A DNA stretch of 64,000 nucleotides from NCBI RefSeq assembly GCF_028368975.1, contig NZ_JAQNDM010000002.1:2180007-2244006 (forward strand), given 5' to 3'. The notes under the pieces were generated by a model, which was not told where the DNA came from, made no database searches, and saw only the letters and a program-made list of their open reading frames with translations. This document shows positions 44,441-53,924 of the stretch, piece after piece. Source of the DNA: Stigmatella ashevillena. Lineage in GTDB: Bacteria > Myxococcota > Myxococcia > Myxococcales > Myxococcaceae. Positions within the stretch are counted from its first letter, which is position 1; each line of letters begins with the position of its first letter. A program made the position numbers and the translations under genes.

Positions 44441-45838
44441 CTATCCGCTGAGCGCCACCGTGGCGGTCTGTTCCTGCGGCGCGACGAGCACTTGCCGCTC
44501 CCAGGCCCGGCTCTTCCACCGGTACCAGAAGACAAGGCCGCGCATCCACTCGTCCGCCGCGATCGCGAGCCAAATGCCAGGCAGCCCCAGTTGGAACTTG
44601 AAGACGAGCGTGTAGCCCAACGGCAGGCTCAGGCAGACCATGGAGAGAAAGGCCATGTAGACGGTGAACTGCGCGTCCCCCGCGGCGCGCAGCGCGTTCA
44701 CCAGAACCAGGTTGAAGGAGCGTCCGGACTCCAGCACCAGGCTCAGCAGAATGACCTGCGAGGTCAGCAGCAGGATGTCGCCGTTGGCCGTGAACAGGCC
44801 CACCAGCGGTTGGCGCACCAGGATGACGAGCACGTCCACCATCACCGTGATGGCCACGGCCCACTTCAAGCCCGACAAGGCCCGCCGGTAGGCCTCGTCC
44901 GGCTGGCTCGCTCCCACCCTCCGCCCCACCAGGATGGCGGTCCCCATGCCAATCGCCAGGCTGCACAGGAAGACATACTGGGAGATCGCCATCGCGTACT
45001 GCCGGGACGCCAGGGCCGTGGGCCCCAGGAAGGTGACCCAGTACAGGAACACCGTCTGGCAGGAGTGGTAGGTGACCTGCTCGATGGCCGCGGGAACACC
45101 GACCTTCAGGATTTTGCGGATGTACTCCCCCGGAAACGCCAAGTAGTCACGCGGCGCCATCCGCACGTCCATCACCCGGTAGAGCACCCACAGGAAGACG
45201 GCGAGCGCGGCGGCCCGGCTCACCCCCGTGGACACCGCCGCCCCCGTCACCCCCAGCTCCGGCATCCCGAAGTGTCCGAAGATCAGCGCGTAGTTGCACA
45301 GCACGTGGAGCACGTTCATGCCCAGCGACACGTACATGGATTGCCGCGTGAAACCGTAGGTGCGGATGAGGCCGGAGAGAACGTTGATGAGGGCTTGCAG
45401 GAAGAGGAGTCCCCCGGCAATCCGCATGTATGCCCGTGCGTGAACCAGCACCTGCCCCTCCAGGTTCATGTGGCTCAAGATGAAGCCACCGAGCGCCAGC
45501 AGCGTCGCGCTCACCACGAGCCCGAGCATCAGGTTCATCGTGATGGCCAGGGCCGCGATCCGGGCAGCCTCGGTGCTCCTGCGCGCCCCGAGGTACTGCG
45601 CCACGACGATGGAAGCACCGTGGCTGATGACATTCATGATGAGAATGCACAGGAAGATGTACTGATTGACCACCCCCGCCGCGGAGACGGCATCGTCGGA
45701 CACACCGCTGAGCATCAGCACGTCCGAGGTGCCCATCAGCATGAACAACAACAGCTCCAGGAAGATGGGCCAGGTCAACCGGAACAGCCCCAGGGAGGGT
45801 TGCGGTGCATCCATGTCCTTTCGTGTCGCATGCTCCAC
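44441..45838 (-). CDS. MATE family efflux transporter
   Basis: This protein of about 460 residues has twelve predicted membrane helices arranged as two homologous halves (LFRLTWPIFLELLLFMLMGT and, in the second half, ILKVGVPAAIEQVTYHSCQT), typical of MATE antiporters. The family exports drugs or metabolites against sodium or proton gradients; the substrate is unknown. The start is uncertain: GTG at 45838 or ATG at 45814. It is divergent from the GT-C protein gene. Confidence 0.92.
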   Translation of the reverse strand: MEHATRKDMDAPQPSLGLFRLTWPIFLELLLFMLMGTSDVLMLSGVSDDAVSAAGVVNQYIFLCILIMNVISHGASIVVAQYLGARRSTEAARIAALAITMNLMLGLVVSATLLALGGFILSHMNLEGQVLVHARAYMRIAGGLLFLQALINVLSGLIRTYGFTRQSMYVSLGMNVLHVLCNYALIFGHFGMPELGVTGAAVSTGVSRAAALAVFLWVLYRVMDVRMAPRDYLAFPGEYIRKILKVGVPAAIEQVTYHSCQTVFLYWVTFLGPTALASRQYAMAISQYVFLCSLAIGMGTAILVGRRVGASQPDEAYRRALSGLKWAVAITVMVDVLVILVRQPLVGLFTANGDILLLTSQVILLSLVLESGRSFNLVLVNALRAAGDAQFTVYMAFLSMVCLSLPLGYTLVFKFQLGLPGIWLAIAADEWMRGLVFWYRWKSRAWERQVLVAPQEQTATVALSG

Positions 45839-46046
45839 GCGGGCTGTCGAGCCCTCCCTGGCCGCTCGTTCGACGGGCCACTGGGCTCAGCGTCTCAATC
45901 CGTTGGGACTCCATGGATTGAAGTCCTGTTCCTGAGCACTGGCCATCTGAAAACCGATGCTCCAGGATGAGGCGATGACCCAACCGGGCGCGCACCTGCG
46001 AGGGGCTGAACCGAGCAGGGAAGAAACGAAGGGGAATCTTGCGAGC

Positions 46047-47546
46047 ATGAGCCGGATGACGCGCATCGCGCTCCTGCTGTCCATCCTCTTTTCGACCCTC
46101 GCGCTGAGGGGAGAGGACCGCCTCTTCCACCGCCCCCTCGTCGAAGACGCCTATTACTACTTCCAGATCGCGCGTCACGCCGCGGAGGGGCGCGGCATCA
46201 CCGCGGACGGCGAGCACCTGACCAACGGCTTTCACCCCCTCTTCTTCGGCGTGTGCGCCGGCGCCTTCGCGGTGACGCCCGACGACACCTGGGCCATCCG
46301 CCTCATCGCCCTCTTCCTGGCGCTGGTGCAAGCCTTCTCGGCCGTGCTGTTCGGCCGCTTCGCCGCGAGGGTGCTCGGTGACCGGCAGGGTGCGGCGGAG
46401 GGAATCGCCGCCCTGGCCTACGCGGGGAGCATGTTCCTCTTCTGGCAGCACCAGAACGGCCTGGAGACAGGGCTGGTGCTGCTGCTTCTGCTGGCCGTAG
46501 GACTCGCCTTCACGCGAACAGACCCGGCCCGGCCGAGGTCCGCGCTGGCACTGGGCGCACTGTGCGGATTGCTCGTACTCGCGCGCGTCGATACCGGCAT
46601 CCTCGTGGTGATGCTCGCGGGAGCCCTGCTGCTGGCGCGAGGCTCTGGCACCCTCTGGCGCCGCGTGTTGACCAGCGGCGTGGTGGGCGTCCTGTCGACG
46701 CTCGTCTCCCTGCCGTGGTGGCTCTACAACGTCGTCTACTTCGGCTCGTTCGTCCCAACGAGCGGCCGGGCGCAGCAAGCCTTCGCGTTCGAGGCGTTGC
46801 GCGTGGAATCCGCGGTCCATGCGGTGGCCACCGCGGCCTCACCGTTCCTCTACCCTTTTGGTGAGGCGAGCTGGGCCATGGCGACAGCCGTCCTGATGCT
46901 GCCCGCCCTGGCCGTGGCCACGCTGGCCTCGGGCGCGGGAAGGGCCTGGCGCCACGGACTGCCGGACAGCGAGCCGGCGCGGCGGGCCCGCCAATATGTC
47001 ACGCTGCTGGTCGCCTTCGCCCTGCTGCTGGCCGTCTGGTACTGCGCCAGTTCCTGGGCCGCCCACTTCTACCGGCGCTATGTCTCCGCCCTGTCCATCC
47101 CGGGCGCCCTTCTGCTCACCGCGGCGGTGCTCGTCCTGAAGGAGCGCAGCCGGTGGGTGGCGAAGGGCCTGCCGCTCATGCTCATTGCCCCTGGCCTGGG
47201 GTTGCTGCTCCTGATGTGGTTCGCACCGGACCGGCTCATCCGTTCGGGCTTCTTCAATCAGCTCGAGCTGGTGCGCGCGTGGGTTCCCGAGAACGAGCGG
47301 GTGGCCGCGTTCCAATCCGGGACGCTGGGCTTCTTCCGGCCGGCGGTCGTGAACCTGGATGGAAAGGTCAACCCGCAGGCACTGGCGCACCGGGGGCAAC
47401 TGGCCACTTATCTGGACGCCGAGCACATCCACTGGCTCTGCGACGTGCCCTCGATGATCCTTTTCGGGCTGGGAACCTCCCCCGAAGAACTCGGGTGGAA
47501 GCGGGTGGCGAATACAGGCGACTTTACCCTGTACCATCGCCTCTGA
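46047..47546 (+). CDS. GT-C fold membrane glycosyltransferase-like protein
   Basis: This 499-residue protein has an N-terminal transmembrane helix, then a periplasmic loop with an acidic motif (RPLVEDAYYYFQIARHA, near residue 32). About ten further helices follow, then a soluble C-terminal segment. This is the layout of GT-C glycosyltransferases that use polyprenyl-phosphate sugars and a conserved Asp/Glu in the first loop. ATG at 46047 follows AAGGGGA. Acceptor and sugar are unknown. It lies 13 bp upstream of a fatty-acid-hydroxylase-fold gene. Confidence 0.72.
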   Translation: MSRMTRIALLLSILFSTLALRGEDRLFHRPLVEDAYYYFQIARHAAEGRGITADGEHLTNGFHPLFFGVCAGAFAVTPDDTWAIRLIALFLALVQAFSAVLFGRFAARVLGDRQGAAEGIAALAYAGSMFLFWQHQNGLETGLVLLLLLAVGLAFTRTDPARPRSALALGALCGLLVLARVDTGILVVMLAGALLLARGSGTLWRRVLTSGVVGVLSTLVSLPWWLYNVVYFGSFVPTSGRAQQAFAFEALRVESAVHAVATAASPFLYPFGEASWAMATAVLMLPALAVATLASGAGRAWRHGLPDSEPARRARQYVTLLVAFALLLAVWYCASSWAAHFYRRYVSALSIPGALLLTAAVLVLKERSRWVAKGLPLMLIAPGLGLLLLMWFAPDRLIRSGFFNQLELVRAWVPENERVAAFQSGTLGFFRPAVVNLDGKVNPQALAHRGQLATYLDAEHIHWLCDVPSMILFGLGTSPEELGWKRVANTGDFTLYHRL

Positions 47547-47559
47547 TGCGCGGGGCCCC

Positions 47560-48324
47560 ATGAACTTCGAGCAACCGCTCCAGGACTTCGCCCAGCGCGC
47601 CCCGCTCCCGGTGCTGGGCGCCATCACCGCCCTGGGCTTCGCGCTGATCTACTTCGGTCTTGGCGGCCTGGGAACCTGGCTGTCCCGCCGCTATTTCCCG
47701 CAGCGGGGCCTCGGGCATGTGATTGACGAGCGGCCTGTGCGCCCAAGGCAAGTGCGCGAAGAGGTGGGGCTGTCGCTTGTATCGATCGCCATCTTTGGGG
47801 GGTATGGCGCGCTCACGATGGCGCTGGATGCCCGGGGCCTCACCCACATCCGGTGGGAGCTGACCGCGACCGGGCTTGCCGTCGATCTGCTGGTTCTTGC
47901 GCTCTGGAACGAGGTGCACTTCTACGCCTGCCACCGCCTGCTCCACACGCGCTGGCTCTTCCGCCATGTGCATTCCGTCCACCATCGCTCCCGGGTACCG
48001 ACGCCCTTCTCGACGTACAGCTTCCACCCGGTGGAGGCCCTCCTGCTCGGCAGCGTGATGGTGACCCTTCAGCTCTTCTACGACCTGAGCTTCTGGGCTG
48101 CCCTCACCTACCCCGTGGTGAGCCTGTTGATGAACACCCTCGGCCACCTCAACTATGCGCTCGCCACCCCCTCCTGGTGGAGCACCCCGTTGCGCGCCAG
48201 CGAGCACCACTCGCTGCACCATCGCAGGGTGAACGGGAACTTTGGCTTCCAGAGCCCAGTGCTCGATCGGCTCCTGGGGACCGAACTCCCCTCTCAAGAG
48301 CCCATCGCTACTCGGGAAGGGTGA
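47560..48324 (+). CDS. Sterol desaturase/fatty acid hydroxylase superfamily protein
   Basis: This 254-residue membrane protein has the histidine boxes of the superfamily: HFYACHRLLH, HVHSVHH and EHHSLHHRRVNGNFG. About four membrane helices surround them. Members are diiron enzymes that hydroxylate or desaturate lipids, sterols or carotenoids at the membrane. It is 13 bp downstream of the GT-C gene. It converges with, and overlaps by 17 bp, the desaturase gene on the other strand. Confidence 0.9.
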   Translation: MNFEQPLQDFAQRAPLPVLGAITALGFALIYFGLGGLGTWLSRRYFPQRGLGHVIDERPVRPRQVREEVGLSLVSIAIFGGYGALTMALDARGLTHIRWELTATGLAVDLLVLALWNEVHFYACHRLLHTRWLFRHVHSVHHRSRVPTPFSTYSFHPVEALLLGSVMVTLQLFYDLSFWAALTYPVVSLLMNTLGHLNYALATPSWWSTPLRASEHHSLHHRRVNGNFGFQSPVLDRLLGTELPSQEPIATREG

Positions 48325-49180
48325 CGCGGACGGTCGGCTGGGGAGCAGGGCGAAGCTTCCGGGCTTCGATGACCGCTTCGCTGGGAACGTGGAGATCCTT
48401 GGCGAGCCCCAGCCATTCCAGGCAGCGGATGACATGCCAGATGAAATCGAACTGGCCGGGCAGCAGGCCATGGCGGGCACTGGAGGGAAAGCTGTGGTGG
48501 TTGGCGTGCCAGCCCTCGCCCAACGTGAACAGCCCCATGAACAGGCCGTTGCGGGCCTGATGGACCTCGGCATAGGGCCGCTCACCCCAGAGGTGCGAAA
48601 CGCTGTCGATGGCGTCCCCCAGGTTGAAGATGAGCACGAGCATGCCCCAGGCAGTGGCCACGCCCACGGGCCCGAAGAGCAGGTAACCGCCGCCCACGAG
48701 CACCACCCCGTGGAGCGTGCAGAGGATCTGGAAGGGCACGGGCCGGCTCATGAAGGCGTACCAAGGGTCCGCCGCCACGTCCTTCGCCAGGTGGTTGAAC
48801 TGCTGATTGCTCCGGGGCCGGTGCCACCCGTCGTACAGGACCCGCAGCGGCCCCGCGATGGAATAGAGGAAGCACACCACGGGGTTGCGCGTCCCGATGT
48901 ACCACCCCACATGCGCCCACCAGAACCCGTCCAACACAGGCGAGTGAGGATCTCCCGGAACGTCCGTGTGCCCGTGGTGCCAACGGTGGTTGCCAGCCCA
49001 CTGGATGGGCGTGCCTGCGGGCAGGCCCAGGAGCACGAACAGCCGCTCCAGCCAGCGGTTGAGCGTGAGCGCACGGTGCGAAAGCACGCGGTGGTAGGCG
49101 ACGTTGATGGCCAGCCCTGCCAGCAGGAAGTAACCCAGGCAGCACGGCACCAGCCACACCCAGCTCAAGCGCTCAGACAT
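48308..49180 (-). CDS. Membrane fatty acid (acyl-CoA) desaturase
   Basis: This 290-residue protein has the three canonical desaturase histidine boxes: HRVLSH (residues 30-35), HRWHH (65-69) and HANHH near 220. Membrane helices flank them. It introduces a double bond into acyl chains with oxygen and a diiron centre. Its ATG overlaps the last eight bases of the upstream KAS III-diiron fusion gene, so the two are translationally coupled and probably act on one lipid. Confidence 0.94.
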   Translation of the reverse strand: MSERLSWVWLVPCCLGYFLLAGLAINVAYHRVLSHRALTLNRWLERLFVLLGLPAGTPIQWAGNHRWHHGHTDVPGDPHSPVLDGFWWAHVGWYIGTRNPVVCFLYSIAGPLRVLYDGWHRPRSNQQFNHLAKDVAADPWYAFMSRPVPFQILCTLHGVVLVGGGYLLFGPVGVATAWGMLVLIFNLGDAIDSVSHLWGERPYAEVHQARNGLFMGLFTLGEGWHANHHSFPSSARHGLLPGQFDFIWHVIRCLEWLGLAKDLHVPSEAVIEARKLRPAPQPTVRVTLPE

Positions 49181-51098
49181 TTCCCAGCTCCTCGAGCTGC
49201 AATTGGTAGAGCCTCGCCGTCACCTTCGCCGTCTTGACGATGCGGTCAGCCAGCTCGGGCGTGAGGATGCCGGAGCCCAACGCCGCCTCCAGCCGCTCCA
49301 TGTGCGTGCCGTCATTCTCCCCATGGTAGAGAAAGAACCGCACCTGATCCTCCGTGAGCCCGAGCTGCTCCCGAATGGCCAGGCCCCAGCGCCGCGCAAC
49401 GCGATTCCCCAATCCCTCGATGATGAACATGGCACCCAGCAGATCGAACGGGTTTTCCTGGCTGGCGCGGTGGAACATCCACGCGGAGAGCGCCTCGCTG
49501 CCAATGTTCTTTGGCGCGCGAGCGATGTCCTCCTGCCGGCCGCCCAGCGAGACGTAGTGGCGCTCCAGCATCTCGTAGTCGCGGTGCTCATCCCGGGCAT
49601 GGCGGATGAAGGAGGAGCGCAGCGCCAGATGTTCCGCGGTGATGCTGGAGGCGGCACGGGCGATCCACCGTGACCCCTCCACCACCTGCTGACGCAGGTT
49701 GATGAGCAGTTCCTGGTAGTCCTCCACGGTGAACACGCCGCGCGAGAGCTTCTCGAGGATGGGCACTTGCTGGAGCTTCCCCTCGAAGTCCACCCAGACG
49801 TGCGTCAGCTCTCGCACCAGCTTCTCACGAAGGGGATTTCCCGGCGAAGGCGCCAGGAAGGCCGTCTCGGCCCCTGGCACGGCCGCCAGCGGGCTCTGGG
49901 GCTCGCTGGCGATGGTGGGCGAAGAGAAAGCCACCTCGGGTCCCTGGGCACGAACGGGAGGCACCACGGTGAGCATCGCGTAGCAGGTGATGAAGCCGCC
50001 GCTCTCCGGAACCATGCAGAAGATGCGCTCGCCAGGACGAACACGGCCCTCGTTTACCAGCTCCTCCAACATCAGAAAGATGGAGGCGCATCCGGTGTTG
50101 CCACGCGTGGACAGATTGCTGAACCAGCGCTCCTCGGGAATGCGCACACCGCCCTTCTCCAGCAACTGGACGATGGGCTGCTTGAAATGAAGCGACGAGT
50201 AGTGGATGAGGCACCAGTCGATTTCGGCTGGCTTGATGCGGCCCTGATCCATCAACGCGAAGAAGCCGTCCACTCCCAGAGCCACCAGGGCGTCCAGCCT
50301 CCGAATGTCCTGCTTGATGGTGAAGGCCCCCGCCGCCGCGGCCTCGGAGAAGGACGGATAGTCGATCCAGCCCGGACCGAAGCCCCCGTCCACGCCGCGA
50401 TGGGCACCCACGTACATGCCCAGCTCATATTTGTTGGCGTGAGACCGGATGTCGATCCAGTCCACCTTGAGGCTCGGCCGTGTGGGATGGGGGCGGTCCT
50501 GAAGCACGGCCGCCCCCGCGCCATCGGAAAGCATCCACCGCAGGAACTCGGCCTCGAAGGGCACGGCCTTCGAGCTGTCGGCCACCTCCTCGTAATGGCT
50601 GGCCTTGAGCAACCGGCTCACCAGCTCGCTGGCGCAGACGATGGCACGCTCCGCCTCACCGCTGGCCACCTGGAGAGACGCCGCGCGCAACGCCTGCATG
50701 CCGCTGGAGCAGATGCCCTGGAGGGAAGCGACCTCACAGGCAGGTCCCCCCAGCGCCCGGTGGACCTGGCTGGCGAATCCGGGCAGGACGAGATCCGCCT
50801 GGGTGGTCGCGGTGACGAGCAGATCCATCTCGCCCAGGGTGATGGGCGAGCGCCCCAGGGCATCCCGGATGGCGTTGACGGCCAGCTCCCAATTCCGGAA
50901 GCGCGAGCGCTGCTCCCGGTCGATGGCGTAGTGACGCCGGAGGATGCCGTTCTGCGAGAGGACCCGGCTGCGCGCACGCGAGGGCTTGCCACGCACCTTG
51001 CCGAGATAATCTTCCAGCTGATCATTGGAGATGGGCTCGCCCGGAAGAAACTTGCCAAGGGCGGTGATGAACACGTCTTGAGGCATGGGACGGGACAT
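49173..51098 (-). CDS. Ketoacyl-ACP synthase III fused to a haem-oxygenase-like diiron domain
   Basis: This 641-residue protein is one uninterrupted frame. Residues 1-385 are a FabH/OleA-type synthase with an intact triad: Cys130 (LQGICSSGMQAL), His299 (WCLIHYSSLHF) and Asn334 (TRGNTGCASIF). After a 35-residue linker, residues 420-641 are a helical domain with metal-ligand-like motifs: Glu474 (VVEGSRW), His500/His505 (RHARDEHRDY) and His592-x3-Asp596-x2-His599 (HGENDGTH). This is the pattern of TenA/UndA/CADD-like diiron oxidases. ATG at 51098 follows GGAGGGG. It is coupled to a desaturase. The product could be an oxidised or decarboxylated acyl-derived lipid, which is inference. Confidence 0.85.
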   Translation of the reverse strand: MSRPMPQDVFITALGKFLPGEPISNDQLEDYLGKVRGKPSRARSRVLSQNGILRRHYAIDREQRSRFRNWELAVNAIRDALGRSPITLGEMDLLVTATTQADLVLPGFASQVHRALGGPACEVASLQGICSSGMQALRAASLQVASGEAERAIVCASELVSRLLKASHYEEVADSSKAVPFEAEFLRWMLSDGAGAAVLQDRPHPTRPSLKVDWIDIRSHANKYELGMYVGAHRGVDGGFGPGWIDYPSFSEAAAAGAFTIKQDIRRLDALVALGVDGFFALMDQGRIKPAEIDWCLIHYSSLHFKQPIVQLLEKGGVRIPEERWFSNLSTRGNTGCASIFLMLEELVNEGRVRPGERIFCMVPESGGFITCYAMLTVVPPVRAQGPEVAFSSPTIASEPQSPLAAVPGAETAFLAPSPGNPLREKLVRELTHVWVDFEGKLQQVPILEKLSRGVFTVEDYQELLINLRQQVVEGSRWIARAASSITAEHLALRSSFIRHARDEHRDYEMLERHYVSLGGRQEDIARAPKNIGSEALSAWMFHRASQENPFDLLGAMFIIEGLGNRVARRWGLAIREQLGLTEDQVRFFLYHGENDGTHMERLEAALGSGILTPELADRIVKTAKVTARLYQLQLEELGNV

Positions 51099-51220
51099 TA
51101 CCCCTCCCCCACGTCCGAGAGACAGAGCAGTGACCGGTTCGCTATCCAGGGACTGCTCCAACTCATGCTGAGCAGGGGCCGCGCCTCTCCTCCCCTCTCG
51201 TTCGGTCCAGGTCCTGGGAC

Positions 51221-52915
51221 ATGGAACTGCCTCGCCTTGCGGATACGCCGGAGCTGAACAACGCGCTGCTCGTGGGCGCTGCCGTCCTAGCCCTGCTGCT
51301 CTCTGCCTGGACACTGCTCGTCACCTCGAGCTTCCTCATCCACCAGGGTATCCGCGCCAGCGGAATCCAGGCCCTCTCCTCCTTCGGGGAGAGCCTCTAC
51401 AAACGGGCGCGGCTGACGGCCGTGCTCCTCTCGTTCCTGGCGGTCATCACCGGAGCGGGACTGCTCGGTTATGCCCTCTGGCAGGGCATCGATTTGCAAC
51501 CGTCGTTTTCCCTCCTGTTCGCGGAGGTGACCCCCGGGTTCCTCAAGGGCCTGGGCCGGAGCATGGGACTGTTGGCCTTGCTCTTGGCCGGTTTCGCCGT
51601 GCTGCAGCGCGCAAGCAAGCGCCTGATGCCGCGAGTCGAACGGGCACTCCAGGAGCGTCAGATCCACGAGACCCAGCGCATCTACGCCGAGAAGTTCCTG
51701 GCCTCTCTGCCCTCGGTCATCAACCTCGCGCTCGCCCATGCGGTGGTGAGCCTGGCGGTCGCGGCCCTGGGAGTTCCCGCACCCGTGGAGTGGTTCGTCA
51801 CCACGTCCGTGTACATCCTGCTCCTCGTGACGGGCAGCCGGGCGCTCGTGTTCTTTCTCTACTTTCTGTCCCAGCGGTTGCTCGAGGCCTGGTCCGACAA
51901 GAGCCGAGGCACCCGGCTCGAGGAGTACTACACAGCCCTGCACCGGCTGCTCCCGGTGGGGCAGAAGAGCCTCGAAGCGATCATCTACATCTCGGCGGCC
52001 AGCCTGATCGTCCGCAAGTTCCAGAGCCTGGAACCGTTCGCCCCGTACGGGCCTGTCCTGATCCGCATCGTCTCGATGTTCTTCGCTGCCAGCGTCGTCG
52101 TCGAGTTCAGCCGGGTCATGGTTTCCCGGCTGCTCTCGGCCAATTCCTCCACCGCGGACGACGTGCAGCGGCGGCGCAGCACGTTCATCCAACTGCTTCA
52201 GAACATCAGCAAGTACGTCATCTACTTCTGTGTCTGCATGATGGTCCTCAGTGACCTGGGAATCGATCCGACCCCCATCCTGGCGGGCGCGGGCATCGTG
52301 GGCCTCACGGTCGGGCTGGGCTCACAGTCGATCGTCCAGGATCTGCTCAGCGGCATCTTCCTCTTGTTCGAGGACCAGATCCTCAATGGGGACTACATCC
52401 GAATCGAGGACACGGAGGGCACGGTGGAGGAGATCACCCCCCGTGTCACGCGCATCCGAGATCGCTATGGGCGCCTGCACATCCTGCGCAATGGCGAGAT
52501 CAAAAACGTCATCAACTACAGCCGGGGCTGGACACTGGCGGTGGTGGAAATGAGCGTCGCCTACGAGGCCGACCTGAAGAAGGCGATGCAGGTCATCGCC
52601 GACGTGAGCGCCAGGCTGCCGGAGCTGATGCCGGGCAAAGTGATCGGCTCCCCCAAGGTCATGGGTCTCGAATCCCTGGAGGACAGCTGTCTGCGTGTCC
52701 GCGTTGAGACGAGGGTAGCGCCCGGTTGCCACTTCGATGCGAAACGGACCCTGAACCTGCTGCTGGTGGAAGGCTTCCGCGCCAACAACCTGGAGATTCC
52801 TTACCCCAAGTCCGTGTCCGTCGAGCCCTCGAAGCCCAGCGACGAGCCGACACCGCCCCCGCTGGAGCCCGTCAAGGCCGTGAACCGTGTGAGGAGCTCC
52901 AGCGCGGAGACCTGA
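51221..52915 (+). CDS. MscS family mechanosensitive ion channel
   Basis: This 564-residue membrane protein has about six to seven helices. The last is the pore helix, followed directly by the MscS core (GLTVGLGSQSIVQDLLSGIF, DYIRIEDTEGTVEEITPRVT, ILRNGEIKNVINYSRG). The larger N-terminal membrane region places it with the MscK/YbdG-like long forms. It should open on membrane tension to release solutes. A hairpin follows its stop. Confidence 0.93.
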   Translation: MELPRLADTPELNNALLVGAAVLALLLSAWTLLVTSSFLIHQGIRASGIQALSSFGESLYKRARLTAVLLSFLAVITGAGLLGYALWQGIDLQPSFSLLFAEVTPGFLKGLGRSMGLLALLLAGFAVLQRASKRLMPRVERALQERQIHETQRIYAEKFLASLPSVINLALAHAVVSLAVAALGVPAPVEWFVTTSVYILLLVTGSRALVFFLYFLSQRLLEAWSDKSRGTRLEEYYTALHRLLPVGQKSLEAIIYISAASLIVRKFQSLEPFAPYGPVLIRIVSMFFAASVVVEFSRVMVSRLLSANSSTADDVQRRRSTFIQLLQNISKYVIYFCVCMMVLSDLGIDPTPILAGAGIVGLTVGLGSQSIVQDLLSGIFLLFEDQILNGDYIRIEDTEGTVEEITPRVTRIRDRYGRLHILRNGEIKNVINYSRGWTLAVVEMSVAYEADLKKAMQVIADVSARLPELMPGKVIGSPKVMGLESLEDSCLRVRVETRVAPGCHFDAKRTLNLLLVEGFRANNLEIPYPKSVSVEPSKPSDEPTPPPLEPVKAVNRVRSSSAET

Positions 52916-52923
52916 AGGGTGCA

Positions 52924-52937
52924 CCGCTGAAAAGCGG
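52924..52937. terminator. Bidirectional hairpin terminator
   Basis: CCGCT and AGCGG form a 5-bp stem with a GAAA tetraloop, an unusually stable loop class. It sits inside the 24-bp gap between the convergent MscS and methyltransferase genes. There is no clear T-run. Confidence 0.5.
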
Positions 52938-52939
52938 GG

Positions 52940-53824
52940 CTACGGGTGCGCCACGAGCAGCCACGCCGGAGCCCACCAGTAGGAGTACAGCAACCTGCGT
53001 TCGACCCGCGCGAAGCCAGCCTCGCGGAGCATCTGCTCCCAGAGGGTGATCGGGTGCTCGAACGTGGTCCGGGTGACGCTGCGATCCACGTAGCCAAACA
53101 TCACCGGCATCAGGAAGCCTTGAGCGACCGTGTCGAAGTCCGTTCCTGCGTACTCGGCCAACCCTTGCGGGTAGCGCGATAGCACGTACCGCATGGTCTC
53201 GGGGTTCAGCGGCTCGTCCATGACCGGCGCGTCGAACTCGGCGATCAGCAGCGTCTCGCACCGGGAGCGCAGCCAGCGCAGCAGCTCAGGCCTGGCGGAA
53301 GGCGCCAGGGAGTGGAGACTGAAAGTGGCTTGCGCCACCTCCCAGCGCAGAGGCTGCGTGCGGGCCTCGGCCGCGAACGCTTGCAAGTTCCCCGCGAAAG
53401 CTTCGAACCCCACACCCCGGGTGGCGAGTTCCTGTGTGGTGCGCTCGAGCAGCGGGGCCGCGGGCTCCACCAGGGTCACCCGCCGGACCGCAGGTGTCAG
53501 GGCAGGGAGCAGCGCCAGTCCATCACCGACGCCAATATCGAGAAGCTCGAACGGCTCGTTGGGGTAGTAGCGGGCCAATGCCGTGCTCGTCTCCTGGTAC
53601 AGCGGCACGTTGCCACCGCCTCGGATGAAGACACGGAAGCCTTCCGGCGAAACGTAGACATTGCGCTTCCCCTCCCGTGCCACCCGGGCGAGATAGACCG
53701 CCGCAGCACGGGGAAGCAGCGCTTCTGGGTCCGCCTGTGCAGCGCGTTCCGCGAAAGCAGCGGCCTCGGCGTAGCGTTCATTGGAGAAGGCCTGCAATGC
53801 CAGATAGAGAAAGTCATCGCTCAT
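52940..53824 (-). CDS. SAM-dependent methyltransferase-like protein
   Basis: This is a 294-residue protein with a TPR-like N-terminus (residues 5-50: RYAEAAAFAERAAQADPEAL) and a class I methyltransferase core. Motif I is LLDIGVGDGLALLPAL near residue 94; VTLVEPA supplies the acidic residue after strand 2. Substrate is unknown. It is divergent from a cyclase-family gene with about 100 bp between. Confidence 0.8.
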   Translation of the reverse strand: MSDDFLYLALQAFSNERYAEAAAFAERAAQADPEALLPRAAAVYLARVAREGKRNVYVSPEGFRVFIRGGGNVPLYQETSTALARYYPNEPFELLDIGVGDGLALLPALTPAVRRVTLVEPAAPLLERTTQELATRGVGFEAFAGNLQAFAAEARTQPLRWEVAQATFSLHSLAPSARPELLRWLRSRCETLLIAEFDAPVMDEPLNPETMRYVLSRYPQGLAEYAGTDFDTVAQGFLMPVMFGYVDRSVTRTTFEHPITLWEQMLREAGFARVERRLLYSYWWAPAWLLVAHP

Positions 53825-53924
53825 ATGCCCCGTCCCTCACCTCAGTTCAGCCCAGCATATCGCACAGCAAGCGTGCGAAAGCCCACTGGAACTCGGTGGA
53901 TTCACGGCGCATTCGTCACACATA

